A stretch of 64,000 nucleotides of DNA from Saturnia japonica (lineage: Eukaryota; Arthropoda; Insecta; Lepidoptera; Saturniidae): contig CM065326.1 of NCBI GenBank assembly GCA_033032175.1, forward strand, positions 12,790,001 through 12,854,000, in the 5' to 3' direction. Every line of letters begins with the position of its first letter. The first letter of the stretch is position 1. Shown here piece after piece: positions 34,746-46,237 of the stretch. The translations under genes were made by a program, and so were the position numbers. The notes beneath the pieces were generated by a model. It ran no database searches, was not told the origin of the DNA, and worked only from the letters and a program-made list of their open reading frames with translations.

Positions 34746-35850
34746 CACATCTGCGGATGGATACTGTTACCAATTCGTATTAGTAAATATATGAAAATTC
34801 AGAAAAATTCGATGGCGCGTATCGGGTCTCAAACGTGGACATCGAACCGGCTTTTTGCTTACCATTTTTTCATCTATATACATCAAATCAAATACTATTT
34901 AAGTGATCAACTTTTGTATATTATGTGCATATGTAATTGGTTTCTCGGAAACTGCTCCAACGATTTCAATGAAATTTTGTATTTAGATAATGTTTTATAT
35001 TCCAAGTTTACCTAGATAGGTGTTTTTCTTTTTTTTTAAGATACCAAGGAAAATTCGGTCGCCCATTTATTATATATATATACTCGAAGGTATATAAAAA
35101 GATAACTGCCTGACTGACATATCAACGCACATCCCCAACTATTAAGGCTATACCCTTGAAAATTGGAACGCGGGTACATTTTACACAGTAGGTATGCACT
35201 AAGAATGGATTTTTGGAATTTCAACTCCTAACTAGGCGAAAAGGGAATGAAAGTTTGTATGAAAAGAAATTTTTGAAAATAGAACTATGAAAATTGGTAT
35301 TATTATAAGCATGTATTGGCAAGCATTGCATTATTATTGGTAGCAATTATTTTACTGAGTCACAGCAAAACATAGCTGGGTTTAGCTAATGACTAACAAA
35401 TAGTTATATAAATATAATAAACAAATTAATTTGTCTATTTATAATCGCACAGCGGTATTTGTGAAACATTCAGCTTCTCCAATGGGCTACAATTATAACT
35501 TTCTACAACGATAACTAGAACAAACATTGTTTGTAAAAATCAAGAGCGAGAGAAAAAGGATAAAAGTTGCGATATTTAACGGGTAAAAACATTTTAAAGG
35601 CTTTGAAGTAAACCGTTTTGTTTGCGAAATGTTCATAAAGTTAAAATCTTTTGAAAAAATTCGCTTGGTATCTTAAAAATAAATGTATTTAAAATGCAAG
35701 TTCAGAAAATGTTGCCGACGTCTGTTTAGGGAAAACTTGTAAAGCAATACTAAATATAGTATAGGAACGAGTTAAGCATTAATAATGCGCTAGAAATCGA
35801 AGCAAAAGTTTTTTGAAGTTTTAAGTACCTACTTATTATTTACCTTTATA
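34746..35850. other. Non-coding DNA with decayed repeats
   Basis: 35060-35260 carries common insect repeat wording ('cctgactgacatatcaacgcac', 'ttggaacgcgggtac'); related text is seen around 43.8-43.95 kb. No gene is supported. Confidence 0.35.
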
Positions 35851-35859
35851 TTATTTTTC

Positions 35860-36274
35860 ATTTTTTTTATGTCCCCTGTATTTATTTATTTTATATTCAT
35901 TTTTATTTTTTAATATTATGCTATGAGTATCTGTAGTGAATGCGTTTTATGTCTTTCATTGATTATTGTTGGCACACCGTGACTTGCTTTGTAGTTCCAG
36001 CTGAAAACCAGCGCTAAGTGCCCCGTGGCATTTCAGCAAATGCTGATCTGGACGCCTTTTCTTAATGGCAGGACACATAGCTGAACCTTTTATATTATTA
36101 TTATACATTTTATGTATATTCTTTTTATGTATGTTAATATTTTTATATTCATGTGCAGTAGTTTCCCCGATTGGCTTTATGTTTTTTAATTAGTTTGTAT
36201 TATACAATAGCGTATTTTGTTATTTAACCGCTGTATGAAAAAAACACGTAGTTTAAAAAAAAAAAAAAAAAACA
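35860..36274 (+). mobile_element. 3' UTR stub of a LINE with poly(A) tail
   Basis: An 18-A run closes the segment. Upstream is non-coding text with a compact GC-rich patch ('ccagctgaaaaccagcgctaagtgccccgtggcatttcagcaaatgctg', of which halves form a stem). It looks like a 5'-truncated poly(A)-type LINE that kept only its 3' UTR. No coding sequence or TSD was identified. Confidence 0.45.
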
Positions 36275-36344
36275 CGCTTTCCTCAATCACAAAAAAATTA
36301 TAAAATAATTAAATTGTCTTTTTAATCGAATTAAAAAAGGCTGC

Positions 36345-36530
36345 ATAACTTCTCTGTTAATAAACCGATTTGGTTAATTCTTTTTTTGTTTGATAGAGGA
36401 GGTACCTCAACGGTGATCTTATTTTAATTTAATTGTCATCGGATCTTCAACTTCGAAGATACACCAGGAAACTCTTCAAAATCATTCAAGTTGGTTTTCT
36501 TTTTTGTTAAAAAATGCCTTGTACATCCAA
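36345..36530 (-). repeat. Dispersed lepidopteran repeat R3
   Basis: Reverse-strand text runs 'ttggttttcttttttg', 'cttcaacttcgaagata', 'gatagaggaggtacctcaa', 'taataaaccgatttgg'. The same wording recurs at 39.2, 41.1, 55.73 and 55.96 kb. Confidence 0.55.
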
Positions 36531-36865
36531 TGGTTAATTAAACAAGCGTAGAGGGATTTTTGGTTGTGAACTTATAATTACTATGGCATACATCTTTCGC
36601 TTCTTCAAGAATCAGAATAACTACACGTATTTTCTGTACTGTCTTAAGTTGCAGTGATATGAACTTATGATTTTTGTATCGAAGTAACCTATAAAAGTAA
36701 CTTTAAAAAGTGATAGACTGTAAAAAAAACAAACATACATATTATATAGGATTTTCAAAACTATTATAGTCGTGGAAAATTGATTGAGCTGTGTTATAAC
36801 CAGATTTCTACGCACGGTTGCATGTACAGTACGAATGGTCGATGGCTTTATTTTTTTTTTTTTTT

Positions 36866-37065
36866 ACTGAGGTATGAATGATGAATGAGATGGACGCTAG
36901 AAATAACAAGATGGCCGGACCTACAGGCAAGAGAAACAAAGGTAGACCAGGAAAACGGTGGGCTGATGATATAATTGAAATAGCTCGGTCAAACTTGATG
37001 AGTATTGCCCAGGATAAAGATAAATGACACGGGTTAGAGGAGGCTTTTCCCCAAAAGTGATCCAT
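36866..37065 (+). pseudogene. C-terminal remnant of an RTE-like LINE ORF
   Basis: Plus-strand translation gives MDARNNKMAGPTGKRNKGRP, GKRWADDIIEIARSNLMSIA, QDKDK, then a TGA in place of the expected Trp, and HGLEEAFPQK ending in a stop. The 'KGRP.KRWADDI....W...A.D...W..LEEAF' pattern is the tail of insect endonuclease-reverse transcriptases. Only about 55 codons remain. Confidence 0.65.
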
Positions 37066-37648
37066 ATCACTAACACACTAACAATAAATAAATTAAGAAT
37101 AAAAGTTTAACTAATAATACTAACACACTAATTTTCATTTGTAAATTATAAATTTATTGGTTACATTAAATTTATTCCACCAGACGGATTGTCCCAAGTA
37201 GGGTGAAATCTTCAAAGACGTTTCTCTGTACTCCTACCTCCTCAACCTTTAAGATAAACAGAAACAATGAGTAGAATGTGCCACGGATAATCACTAAATG
37301 TCCCGGGCTCTTACATTTATGAATTCATGAAGATAAAAGTGTTTCCGTCACAAAACATTGCCCTTCTACGGCCCGAGGGAAAATAATATGCGATAACTCG
37401 GATCTGAGTAATAAGTTCTCTCTTTTTATTAGGCACTTACTTGTACCCACGGCTTTATTCTTATCGTCAGCTATATCTAGAGGTTCTGTCAATAAGGCTT
37501 AATGTAAAGCCTATAAAGGTATAACGTACGGTCAATACAACCAACGGACGGAAATAATTTAACCTATAAACAATAATGTTAATTATTTTAAAAATAAGCT
37601 ACTTTATGTTGATTTTATTAGTGTGAAATTTACACACCCACGCGCATG
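37066..37648. other. Unrecognised non-coding DNA
   Basis: No supported gene. Confidence 0.3.
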
Positions 37649-37649
37649 T

Positions 37650-37841
37650 ATTCCCCGAAAAGTTAAGCAGAGGTATACTAATGTAACATACACAGTTCGC
37701 CGAGTATGTTTTTAGGTCCCATGTAATAGCTGCTACTGAGAATTTCATAGGGAAACTCCAATAACACTGCTCGACCTGGGATTCGAACCCAGGGCCTCGA
37801 TCATAGCAGTCGCGCTTACGACCACTAGGCTAACGAGGCTC
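37650..37841 (-). mobile_element. tRNA-headed SINE (family S1), best copy
   Basis: On the minus strand the head reads GCCTCGTTAGCCTAGTGGTC (A box TAGCCTAGTGG), then the perfect B box GGTTCGAATCC within a C-rich tRNA-like arm, followed by the S1 body. It is not a functional tRNA gene: the 3' arm is replaced by SINE body sequence. An internal deletion shortens the body relative to the 19.4-kb copy. Confidence 0.75.
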
Positions 37842-38014
37842 TCGTAGAAATCTGTGAGATTACAGTTCTGTTTTCAAATTCATTTAATGCTGGTGGGGTA
37901 TTAGTACTATAATTTTGGATTTCTATATCTTTTGTCAAGATTTCATATATAAAGAGTGAAAAGAAAAGTCAATAACACACATATCAGTTTTTTTTTATCA
38001 TCATCGCTCTAAAG

Positions 38015-38435
38015 CAGTGATCCCCAACACTGGTTGGTAGTCCGTAATCAATATCGCATCACCAACTAACACCTCATCACGTATGCGACCGCTCCGCACT
38101 ACAGTCGGCTTAGTAATGCAGTACAGCTTATCTCTGTCGTAAGCGTTTAAGATGAAGTCAATACACTACCTCATAAAGTCAATACACTACAAATTCCTTA
38201 TAACTAGAGTGCATAGTTGTAAGCCATCCGGCTGTGGTCAAGACATGTGATTTAAATAATTATGTTAACAAATATATAAATAAATTCAATCAAAATTTTG
38301 TTTTTGAATTAACAACAAGAAAATCGTGTATTTCTCACACATGACATTGGCAAAACTGCCTACATAGGCAGGAAGCCAAAAAACAAAACAAAATCATAGC
38401 GATCCCTGTACCAAAAAAACGTTGGGAACCAATTG
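38015..38435. mobile_element. hAT-like non-autonomous DNA transposon
   Basis: The left end CAGTGATCCCCAAC and the right end GTTGGGAACCAATTG are imperfect inverted repeats of the CAGTGGTTCCCAAC type widely seen in hAT elements. The flanking octamers CTCTAAAG and ATGTAAAA share only 5 of 8 bases, so the duplication is decayed or misplaced. There is no ORF. Confidence 0.55.
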
Positions 38436-38567
38436 ATGTAAAAGAATAAACAATAAACTTAATATTATACCCTTATCTACATTAAGAAATCCACAGTTCT
38501 CTTATATACGCTGATCACGAATATGAAATTGTTTTTGTACAATGGAGATAAATGTCATTTTCCCTTA

Positions 38568-39504
38568 GGCTGATTTTATAGTGACGCTTACGGCCAGCGC
38601 GTTTGAGAAGCGATGCTTGGAAGCCCGCTGTTGGCCCGCGCAAACTATGTAACGAATTTAGTTACTCTCGCGCGGTCCGTCGTCTTGTACAAATGGGAAT
38701 ATGCACATAAGACAACAACAAGGAGCACGTCCAAGGAAGTCAACGTGGCAATGTGACGCTCTTTTACCGCAGTAAGGGTGTAGACGCTGCGCGGCCAGGA
38801 AGCGCTCACCACACGAGCGCAGGTCAGACACGTAACAATATAAACTTTTTTTTACAAAAACAAAACAGATTCTAAATGCAACTTATTCAGAAAAATTGCA
38901 CTAAAAAGTAAAAAATAATTACGTTATTTATTTACTTCAAAATATCCTTTTTAACTCAATGTGATATTCGTAGGAACTATTCGTCTGCCACATATTTTAT
39001 TAGGACAATAATGTAAAATTATTCTTATTTTTGGAGTCGGTGCCAGCCAATTATTTATGATATATTAGGAAACTTCCTAAAATTGACAAAATATGTTTAA
39101 AGTTTCGTTAATTCGATAATGTGGTAATACCCAATTAAACTAATTTGCAGATAAACAAATTATGATAAAACTTCCAATATATCAATCACTATACATTTCC
39201 CATTCGATTTTAAAGACTTTTCAGGTGTATCTACGAAATCCCAGGTCCAATGCCAATGAAATTAAAATGGGACGCACCTGGAAATATCTCCTTTCCAACA
39301 AAAAAAAATTATTTAAATCGGTTCATAAATGACGGAGTTATGTGGTAACAAACATTAAAATAAAAAAATACAACCGAATAGATAACCTCTTTCTTTTTTG
39401 AAGTCTGTTAAAAACGAGAGTAAATACTACAAACATTAATTTTCGCATTTGCGACAGCGACTCTTACGGCACGTGCGGTTACAAACATTACTATAAAATC
39501 AGCC
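38568..39504. mobile_element. PIF/Harbinger-like non-autonomous DNA transposon
   Basis: A perfect 15-bp terminal inverted repeat (GGCTGATTTTATAGT / ACTATAAAATCAGCC) is flanked by the trinucleotide TTA on both sides (38565-38567 and 39505-39507). TTA is the characteristic TSD of PIF/Harbinger. The ~937-bp interior has no transposase and carries an R3 repeat at about 39215-39415. Confidence 0.65.
39215..39415 (+). repeat. Dispersed repeat R3, nested in the Harbinger-like element
   Basis: 'ttcaggtgtatctacgaaatcc', 'aattatttaaatcggttcataaa', then 'ttttttgaagtctgttaaaaa' are the hallmark phrases of this repeat. Confidence 0.6.
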
Positions 39505-39507
39505 TTA

Positions 39508-41089
39508 TTGATAGGTTATAACAATTAAAAATGAAATAATTAATATAACGTGAGGAATGTTATTACTGCTTTCGACGCGTGTGGAGTCGCACGATACTGC
39601 TACTTAATATATAAAACTTAAATATTTTAAAAAAGAAGTAATAAATTTTATACTGATAAATTTCTAAAATCGGGTAACTGCAAATCGGTTTGTTTAATAT
39701 AAGAAAGTAACTCACTAATAGTTGCTTAGATTTCATATATTTTTAATCATATATATCTGCCACCTCCTCCTAATATGACATAGCGCAAACAATTGTCCTA
39801 TAGAGCATAAACGGAAGGAAACCGTTGAAATTCTAGACCAATGAAACACAAAGGTCCCCGTGGGAAAGAAATGTTCAGGGACAAAGATTAAATGAAATTT
39901 ACGAGAGTCTTGCTAAAACAATTTTCGAGCTCTTTCCGTTACTCGCAACATAATAATACACGTTACTATGTCAATCGATAGTCATATTAACCGTGTTATC
40001 CGGTTTTTATTATACACAAACCGGTTCTGTTGTTGTTAAGAACCCGTGTTTATCCGGTTTTACTGATCTTATTTTATTATTAAATTGTATTTTTCGCTCA
40101 ATTATTTACCCTAGGTATCTTACAATTAAGGTACTTCATTCATTATTTTTGAAAGCTTCTAGTAACTACAGTCCAAGCTAAAAATGCCTCTCTGCAATAA
40201 AGTAAAAAACCTCTCTGCAGTTGGACATACACTAGCTAATCCCTAAATGGGACAAACGGGATGATAGTTATTGTGTTGAGTTTATCAATATATGTATGGT
40301 GATCGCGACGAAGATCCCTACCACCTTGCTTGATTAATGGAAACACACCAGCTGTTCCCAGAACACAACACGCTTTACTGTGCCAATATGGCGGAGTTGG
40401 TTTTTCTATATGGTAGTCGCGATCCAATCGCACATAATCTCTCATGTTCCAACAAGATATTTAAACAATAATTGAAAGAAAGAAAGCACATTTATTTAAT
40501 ATTAAAAAAGGGATCTAATTAACACAACACACATTAAAGACGAGGTGTTATTATGAATTGGAATATTTCTAACTTAAGTTACTAGGTAAACTTAAAATGT
40601 AAAACATTAACTAAATGCAAAGTTTCATCGAAGTCGTTGGAACCGTATATATATATATATATATGTGTGTACTAAAATGTTAGTATATATTAAAAACCCT
40701 GTCGAAACCTAAAAGGGCATATAGGTACCCAATGACATTACCAAATGACGTTACCCTTTAGAGATGTATCAAATTTACTCACTACATAATTGTATATTTT
40801 AAAAGGACCTACTAAAATTGCATACGTGCAAAGCTGGGGCATGTCGCTAGTTTTAAATTTATTATCATTTTATTTTTAATAGTTATACTACCTTTTTACA
40901 CTATACAATGTCTAATATTTACCACTACCGTGTACGTAGGTTTTGATTTTTCCCATTAATTAATAATTATAAGAACCAGTAGTCTTTTACAATTACCCTG
41001 TTATACCGTTTTTATTAGACATCTAGCAAACAAAGAAGACGTATACAAGAAATTTTTAACAAGAAAGAAAACAAAATTTAATGATTTTG
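39508..41089. other. Mostly unrecognised non-coding DNA
   Basis: A Helitron-like ending 'gcaaagctggggcatgtcgctag|t' is visible at about 40831-40853, and an (AT)n/(GT)n microsatellite at about 40649-40668. I see no gene. Confidence 0.35.
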
Positions 41090-41240
41090 AAGAATTCCCT
41101 GGTGTATCTACGAAGTTAAAGGTACAATGACAATGAAATTAAAATCGAACCACCCTTGAGGTATCCCTTATCTAACAAAAGAAGAATCATCCAAATCGAT
41201 TCATAAACAAAGAAGTTATGGCTTGTTTTGACGTCAGTTT
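41090..41240 (+). repeat. Dispersed repeat R3
   Basis: 'ggtgtatctacgaagtt', 'tgacaatgaaattaaaatcg' and 'atccaaatcgattcataaac' follow the order of the other R3 copies. Confidence 0.55.
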
Positions 41241-41629
41241 AAAAGGATACGAGAAAAACATACAGACATATCCTAAATTATTTTTATAATATACTTGAAA
41301 AAACTATCAAAATCGTTTCTGTTTAGATAATATAAAATAGATGCAATAAGTTAAAATTACACTTCCCTTTCTCACGCTATACTCGGCCATTCGGATATAG
41401 CGCGACAGCAATAGATTTCCATTGAAACATGTTTCCTCCGAAATAAACATGTGTTAAAAAGAATCAAAGCTGAAAGAATCAAAGTCGCTCGCTTCGTTAC
41501 ACCATAGTTGGAGATCAGCCAAGCAAGTCCTATCTACGGAATGTCATGAACCAGACTGTCATAACGAGGCAGTCACTGTGTATCGCAATTGGGTCATATA
41601 GCATTCAAAAACTTTTTGACAAAGAAAAA

Positions 41630-41800
41630 AAAATGTAGCCGTCACGGAACGCCTGATAGGTGTGAAACATTTTAGTGAATAAAAGAAAGGAAGAAAGAAA
41701 ATGAAAGGAGGAGAGAAAGAAAGAAAGAAAGAGGCCTATATCGCCACGCCAACAATCAGGCTTTTATATATATTTCACATGAAAAATAAGGTATTACTTT
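41630..41800 (+). repeat. Repeat R6 with internal GAAA microsatellite
   Basis: 'gtcacggaacgcctgataggtgtgaaacat' and 'tatcgccacgccaacaatcagg' bracket a (GAAA)n tract. The same phrases bracket the repeat at 59.77-60.13 kb. Confidence 0.5.
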
Positions 41801-41859
41801 CAAAAATCTAAATATAATTTTAAATTTAAGAAGCACTTTAACTATGAATTGAGTGAAAT

Positions 41860-42220
41860 CAAGTGACAGAATGTAGGAAGAAATAGTGTGTTATGAGAAT
41901 TTTGTGGTGTGAAAGAAGATATAGTCACACGGATTGAGAATGTGATGCTTAGATAGTCTGGACATATAGCGTGGATGAATTAAAGAAGAATGACTAAACC
42001 AATTTATAAGGAGAGTGTGAAGTGTAAACGTTCCTCGACCAAATCGAGGAAGTTCTGAATAAAGGTCAGGTCAGAAGAACTCTAAACCGACGAGCGTGCG
42101 TGAAAATATTGATGAATATTCATGAAGAAAGATGTATGCCAGGATCGTAACAAGAGGAATAATGTGGGCTCTGCCTATCCTGTTGGCAGAGAAGCGTAAA
42201 GTATGTATGTATGTTTAACT
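41860..42220 (+). pseudogene. Decayed C-terminal region of an insect LINE endonuclease-reverse transcriptase
   Basis: Plus-strand reading gives CGVKEDIVTRIENVMLR, SGHIAWMN and RRMTKPIYKESV; after a frame change the region corresponding to the 'IGEVLKKGQVRSTRNRRACVK' block and a final 'YPVGREA'-like end can be followed. Several stops and frameshifts are present. The insertion ends in a GTATGTATGTATGT tail, as expected for a LINE with a tetranucleotide 3' tail. No catalytic motif remains. Confidence 0.55.
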
Positions 42221-44439
42221 AGAATTGAAGTATAACTTGTTTGAATCCTATTCCCGTCGAAGATAAGAAATAGGTATATAAAACCCCTTGAAATATTTGA
42301 TACCGTTTAGACAATATCATTATGTTGGGTAATTGAACAGAGAGCGTATTGCACCTGAGCGCTTATGCAGACAAAGGATATTACAACGATATGAACCGAA
42401 ATGCCATACAGAAATCATCTTCTGCCTTTTATAGAATGGCAACTGTATTCTTACACAATTCTGCCAAAGTCACGTATGTAGAATATTTATTCAATTAATA
42501 TTATCTTGCAATATTCAAACATAGCTTCAACAAGATGGCGGCCACATTGTTAAAACTTTCGAGGGAGTTTTTGCAGCAACTTAAAATGCATGATCCCAGC
42601 TATTTTTAATCCACTTAACTTGTGCACAATAACTAAACTACATCACGTAAAATGCGCCAAAATTACATAATAAAGGGTCAAATAACATAAGTAGGTATGT
42701 GGATTAAAACAAAAACTACTGCATATAACACTTCAAGATCCCGCCAAAATCTCCCAGGGTATCCTTATAGTACAGAAAACGTTTAGAGCACTGGTTTCCA
42801 GCCAGTGGTCCACAAGACCTTAATATAGTCTGAAGAAATTTCAAATTTTTATCCTTTACAAGTTATTAATTCCTTATAACGCGACGTTGTATGTAGTAGT
42901 GATTAGAATGACTGTGGCGAGGGCAACTAATCAAATATCTTAACGAATATTTTAAAAAAAATTAAAGTATTTTTTACATACGCATGGTTTACATTTCTCG
43001 AAAATATGAAAATGAAAGTGGCCCCTGTTTCAGTAGTAGTGGTAGAGTATATTATCTTACCCAACCATTATGGTCATGATAACACACCTGTAATAGAAAC
43101 TCGTATCAGATTCACCAGTGTACATGTAGCTAAGTGGAAGCTATAGTGGATTGGCTTGATTTTGATAGATAATTACAATAATAATTGTTCTTTAAATATT
43201 TTACATAAATTAATAAGGTTGAAATCTGTCAATTGAATTGGTCTTCACCCGTGTTTTCTGTAAATTACATTTATATCTTTTTAAGGAACTTCATGGTTCA
43301 CATCTTGACCTCAGGAACTCTTTCGCATTCATCATTAACCCTTAGTATCCATTTAATAAGAAATAGCTGATTACTTGGTATCCATAACTTACAATAATAA
43401 CTGTTTTCAACAGAATATAATATCGTTCCTCAACATAACCAACTCTGTAATTGAATTAAGGCTGTGGTTTTATGTTTCGGAAAGCATTTCTGAGAGTAAA
43501 TTAAGGTACATTAGCATCAGGGTTTATAAATGAAAATCCCACATGATTTCCTAACGATTTTAGAGCCCTTTCGTAAAACTTTTTATAAATGGAGAAGCCC
43601 TCAATTTCCAACTTCTGAGATTTTTCAAATTAGCCTCGTGTGTCTGCTTCATACGATTTATTCGGGCCTAGTGCTTTGCCCGCGACCTCACTCGCGTCAT
43701 AGACTTTCTTCCCATCTTTTACACCCTTAGTTAATGAATTTAGAAATAAAATTCGAAACATATTTTTCTTCTTCAAAAATTACGGATTTTCATACAAAAT
43801 TTCATGCTCTTTTTCACCGTTTTAAGGGTTGAAATTTACTTCACAGAACCGTTAAAAACTGATTTTGGAAGTTTCAACCCCTAAAGGGATGTCCGCGGGT
43901 TCAACATTTGTATGGAGAAATTATTTTAGAATTATGCTTTTGCAACTTGTTCCTTTTATATATTATGTAGATTGACTAATGTTGGAATTTCAGTGACAGT
44001 TTGTCATGTCTATTTGAAGTGAAATATAAATTGACGCGCCTTGGCAGTAAAATCGAACCGTATGACGTGACGGCAAACGGCGTGACGCTCTCTCATGCCG
44101 ACATGTCCCTCTACGCCCTTGCGCGTGTACGTGCCCATGCTAGACACTCTGTTGCTCTTTATTATTATTTTACTCCATATTTTGAATTGATTGTTGCTTT
44201 AAATTTATTATAAATTTGAATATTCATTAAAATATTAAATCTCAACTATTGGTTTTTAACATATTAACACGGCAAAGTGTCGGTGTTGCACCTGATTATG
44301 TCCGACTGGATTTCGATCTCCGTCCACCATAGTGGAACGCTTAGGCATGTCGCGTTCCGGGATAAGCCGGTGTATTCCCAGGACCAAACGTGGTGGTAGG
44401 AATCTGTTCCAAAAGTCGCGACCACGCGCTTAGCATGCT
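42221..44439. other. Largely unrecognised non-coding DNA
   Basis: Near 42789 'gcactggtttccagccagtggtcc' hints at an old hAT end. Repeat wording appears at 43.8-43.95 kb. A 70-codon frame at 44001-44213 crosses a GC-richer patch (about 44030-44160) but shows no motif that I recognise. No gene is called. Confidence 0.3.
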
Positions 44440-44895
44440 AAGTCTAGTGGAAGACTGGCTCTCAAGCGCAGCAACCGGAACACATCTATCGGTGTTTGGC
44501 CACCGGTTTCCAACTTGAGGAGCATAAGTAAAGCTCTAACACCATGCTATAGTTTCATCACGATGTTTTCCTTCACAGAAAACTCAGGCTCATTGTAAGG
44601 ATTCGAACTCACGTCGACGGACGTGAAGTCCTTAGACGTAGTAGCGTCTAACCATCATTGCTTCAGATCTGGTACTGTGCCATTAGTCATAATACCGTCA
44701 CTTTGTCGTGCTACTATTAAAACAACCGATTGGTCAACTTCGGCATCGGAAGAGTGCAGATGAGTTTTAAAATTGACCATTCCAAGGTATTCATTCCATT
44801 TATTTCCAATACCATCCTAAGCAATTTTAAATTGCCAAAATTTAATACCGTCAACAAATAAATCATAACACATTAGGATCCTATAAGCTTGGCGG
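44440..44895 (-). repeat. Long dispersed repeat including an S2 SINE-like unit (copy 1)
   Basis: The first 215 bases are a reversed S2 unit (box B as 'aggattcgaactc'). The next ~240 bases ('cagatctggtactgtgccattag', 'gattggtcaacttcgg', 'gaagagtgcagatgag', 'accgtcaacaaataaatcataac') are non-SINE sequence. The entire block is repeated in the same orientation at 59.22-59.71 kb. Confidence 0.65.
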
Positions 44896-45159
44896 AACAT
44901 TCTGGCCGTAAGCCAACGATTGTGCTAACCTAATTGATTTATCCAAAGGGACTCGTAAACATATTGTTTACAAAATTTTCATTAAATATTGAGAAATTTC
45001 TATTACAACCTGGATGGAAAAACATATTTGCTTTGAAGTAATGATGACTGCTTTATTAGCGTGATTAACTTGTATTCTCTGCAATAAGCGTAAACTTTGA
45101 GCGATGAACCAACACAATGGTGATACGACCCTCAAGTTGACTTAAATTTTTGGATTTTT

Positions 45160-45350
45160 GTACGATTTCTAAAAGTATTATTGAAAAATTTTATAGCCTA
45201 TTGAAATTTCATGAGAATAGGCTAAGCCGCTTTTGAATGAAAGCCAGTTACATTCAAACAGACAGACAACGAAAAATGGTATATTCGTGATCCGTGTCCT
45301 TTTTATAGGATGTCCATTAGGAAATTGGGAAAAAATTACAAGTGAAGACA
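45160..45350 (-). repeat. Fragment of the repeat seen at 8.24-8.68 and 31.2-31.6 kb
   Basis: 'cgatttctaaaagtattattgaaa', 'atagcctatt', 'caaacagacagac', 'gtattcgtgatcc' and 'tccattaggaaattggg' occur in the usual order for this repeat. Confidence 0.4.
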
Positions 45351-45609
45351 GAACTAAATAGATACCAAGTTATCTATAATATGTGACATTTTTTTAACCT
45401 AACCTAACATGTTTTTAAAAGATATAAAACTATAATTATAAAAATGGCAACTTCAGATGGTTTAAAAAGCTTTATATGAGTCTAATAACAACGTAATGAA
45501 TTCAGTACATTGTGTCAAAGAGTTTTCTATTACTTGTCCGATACGCTACCACCCTCTAGTTGAGAATTATCGAGCAATACCGGTCACCTACCACTTTAGC
45601 AAAATACCG

Positions 45610-45880
45610 AAGACTACCTGTGCCCCACGATTTCACCCGTGTTCATTTTATCCGACCCATGTAGCCTATCATAATTGTTCTTCCCGTAGGTAGAAATTAT
45701 TTTAATTATTAATTATCTCCTAAACTATGAGTCAAAATAACATACCATAAAGAGCAAAATGTATCTTCATAAAATTGTCTTTATGTTAAAGTAACTTATA
45801 TTCGTAAGGGTTAATAATATGCGATGCGTAAAAATAAAGCTCATAAATCACTTTTTAATTTTCAAAAAATATTTGTCCCA
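45610..45880 (-). mobile_element. Helitron-like element, family H3, 3' half
   Basis: 'ctgtgccccacgatttcacccgtgtt', 'gtagcctatcataattgttcttcccg' and 'agagcaaaatgtatcttcataaaattg' align with the 3' half of the 25.18-kb copy. The CTAG terminus is altered. Confidence 0.6.
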
Positions 45881-46008
45881 CATGTAGGTATGTAAATGTA
45901 GGTATACTGATATCAAATTTGTCAAGTTTCGTAGTTTCCGGTCACAATTTGTAGACTTAGAGAGGGGGCTTTAAGTAATTATCAAGGGTCATCATCATCA
46001 TCATCATT

Positions 46009-46236
46009 TCAGCCGCAGGACGTCCACTGCTGAACATAGGCCTCCCCCATAGATCTCCAGAGCGACCGATCTTGTGCGGCCTGCACCCAACGGCTCCCAG
46101 CGAACTTTATTATGTCGTCTTTCCATCTAGTGGGGGCCGTCCTACGCTGCGCTTTCCGGTGCCGTGGTCTCCACTCGAGAACCTTTCTACCCCAACGGCC
46201 GTCAGTTCTCCGAACTATGTGCCCGCCCACTGCCAC
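46009..46236 (-). pseudogene. RTE ORF C-terminal segment, third frame
   Basis: Gives GGHIVRRTDGRWGRKVLEWR, then APTRWKDDIIKFAGSRWVQA and AQDRSLWRSMGEAYVQQ: the conserved C-terminal tail of RTE proteins. It is separated from the RT frame by a 4-base loss after the codons for TDIA and by a missing G in GGGCGGGC (46221-46230 region, reverse strand), the second of which is shared with the 7.5-kb copy. The tail has no known enzyme activity. Confidence 0.85.
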
Positions 46237-46237
46237 T

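Noticed and set aside
37760..37841. Functional tRNA gene on the minus strand
   Set aside because: A and B boxes are present but the acceptor 3' half is replaced by SINE body and no full cloverleaf can be drawn.
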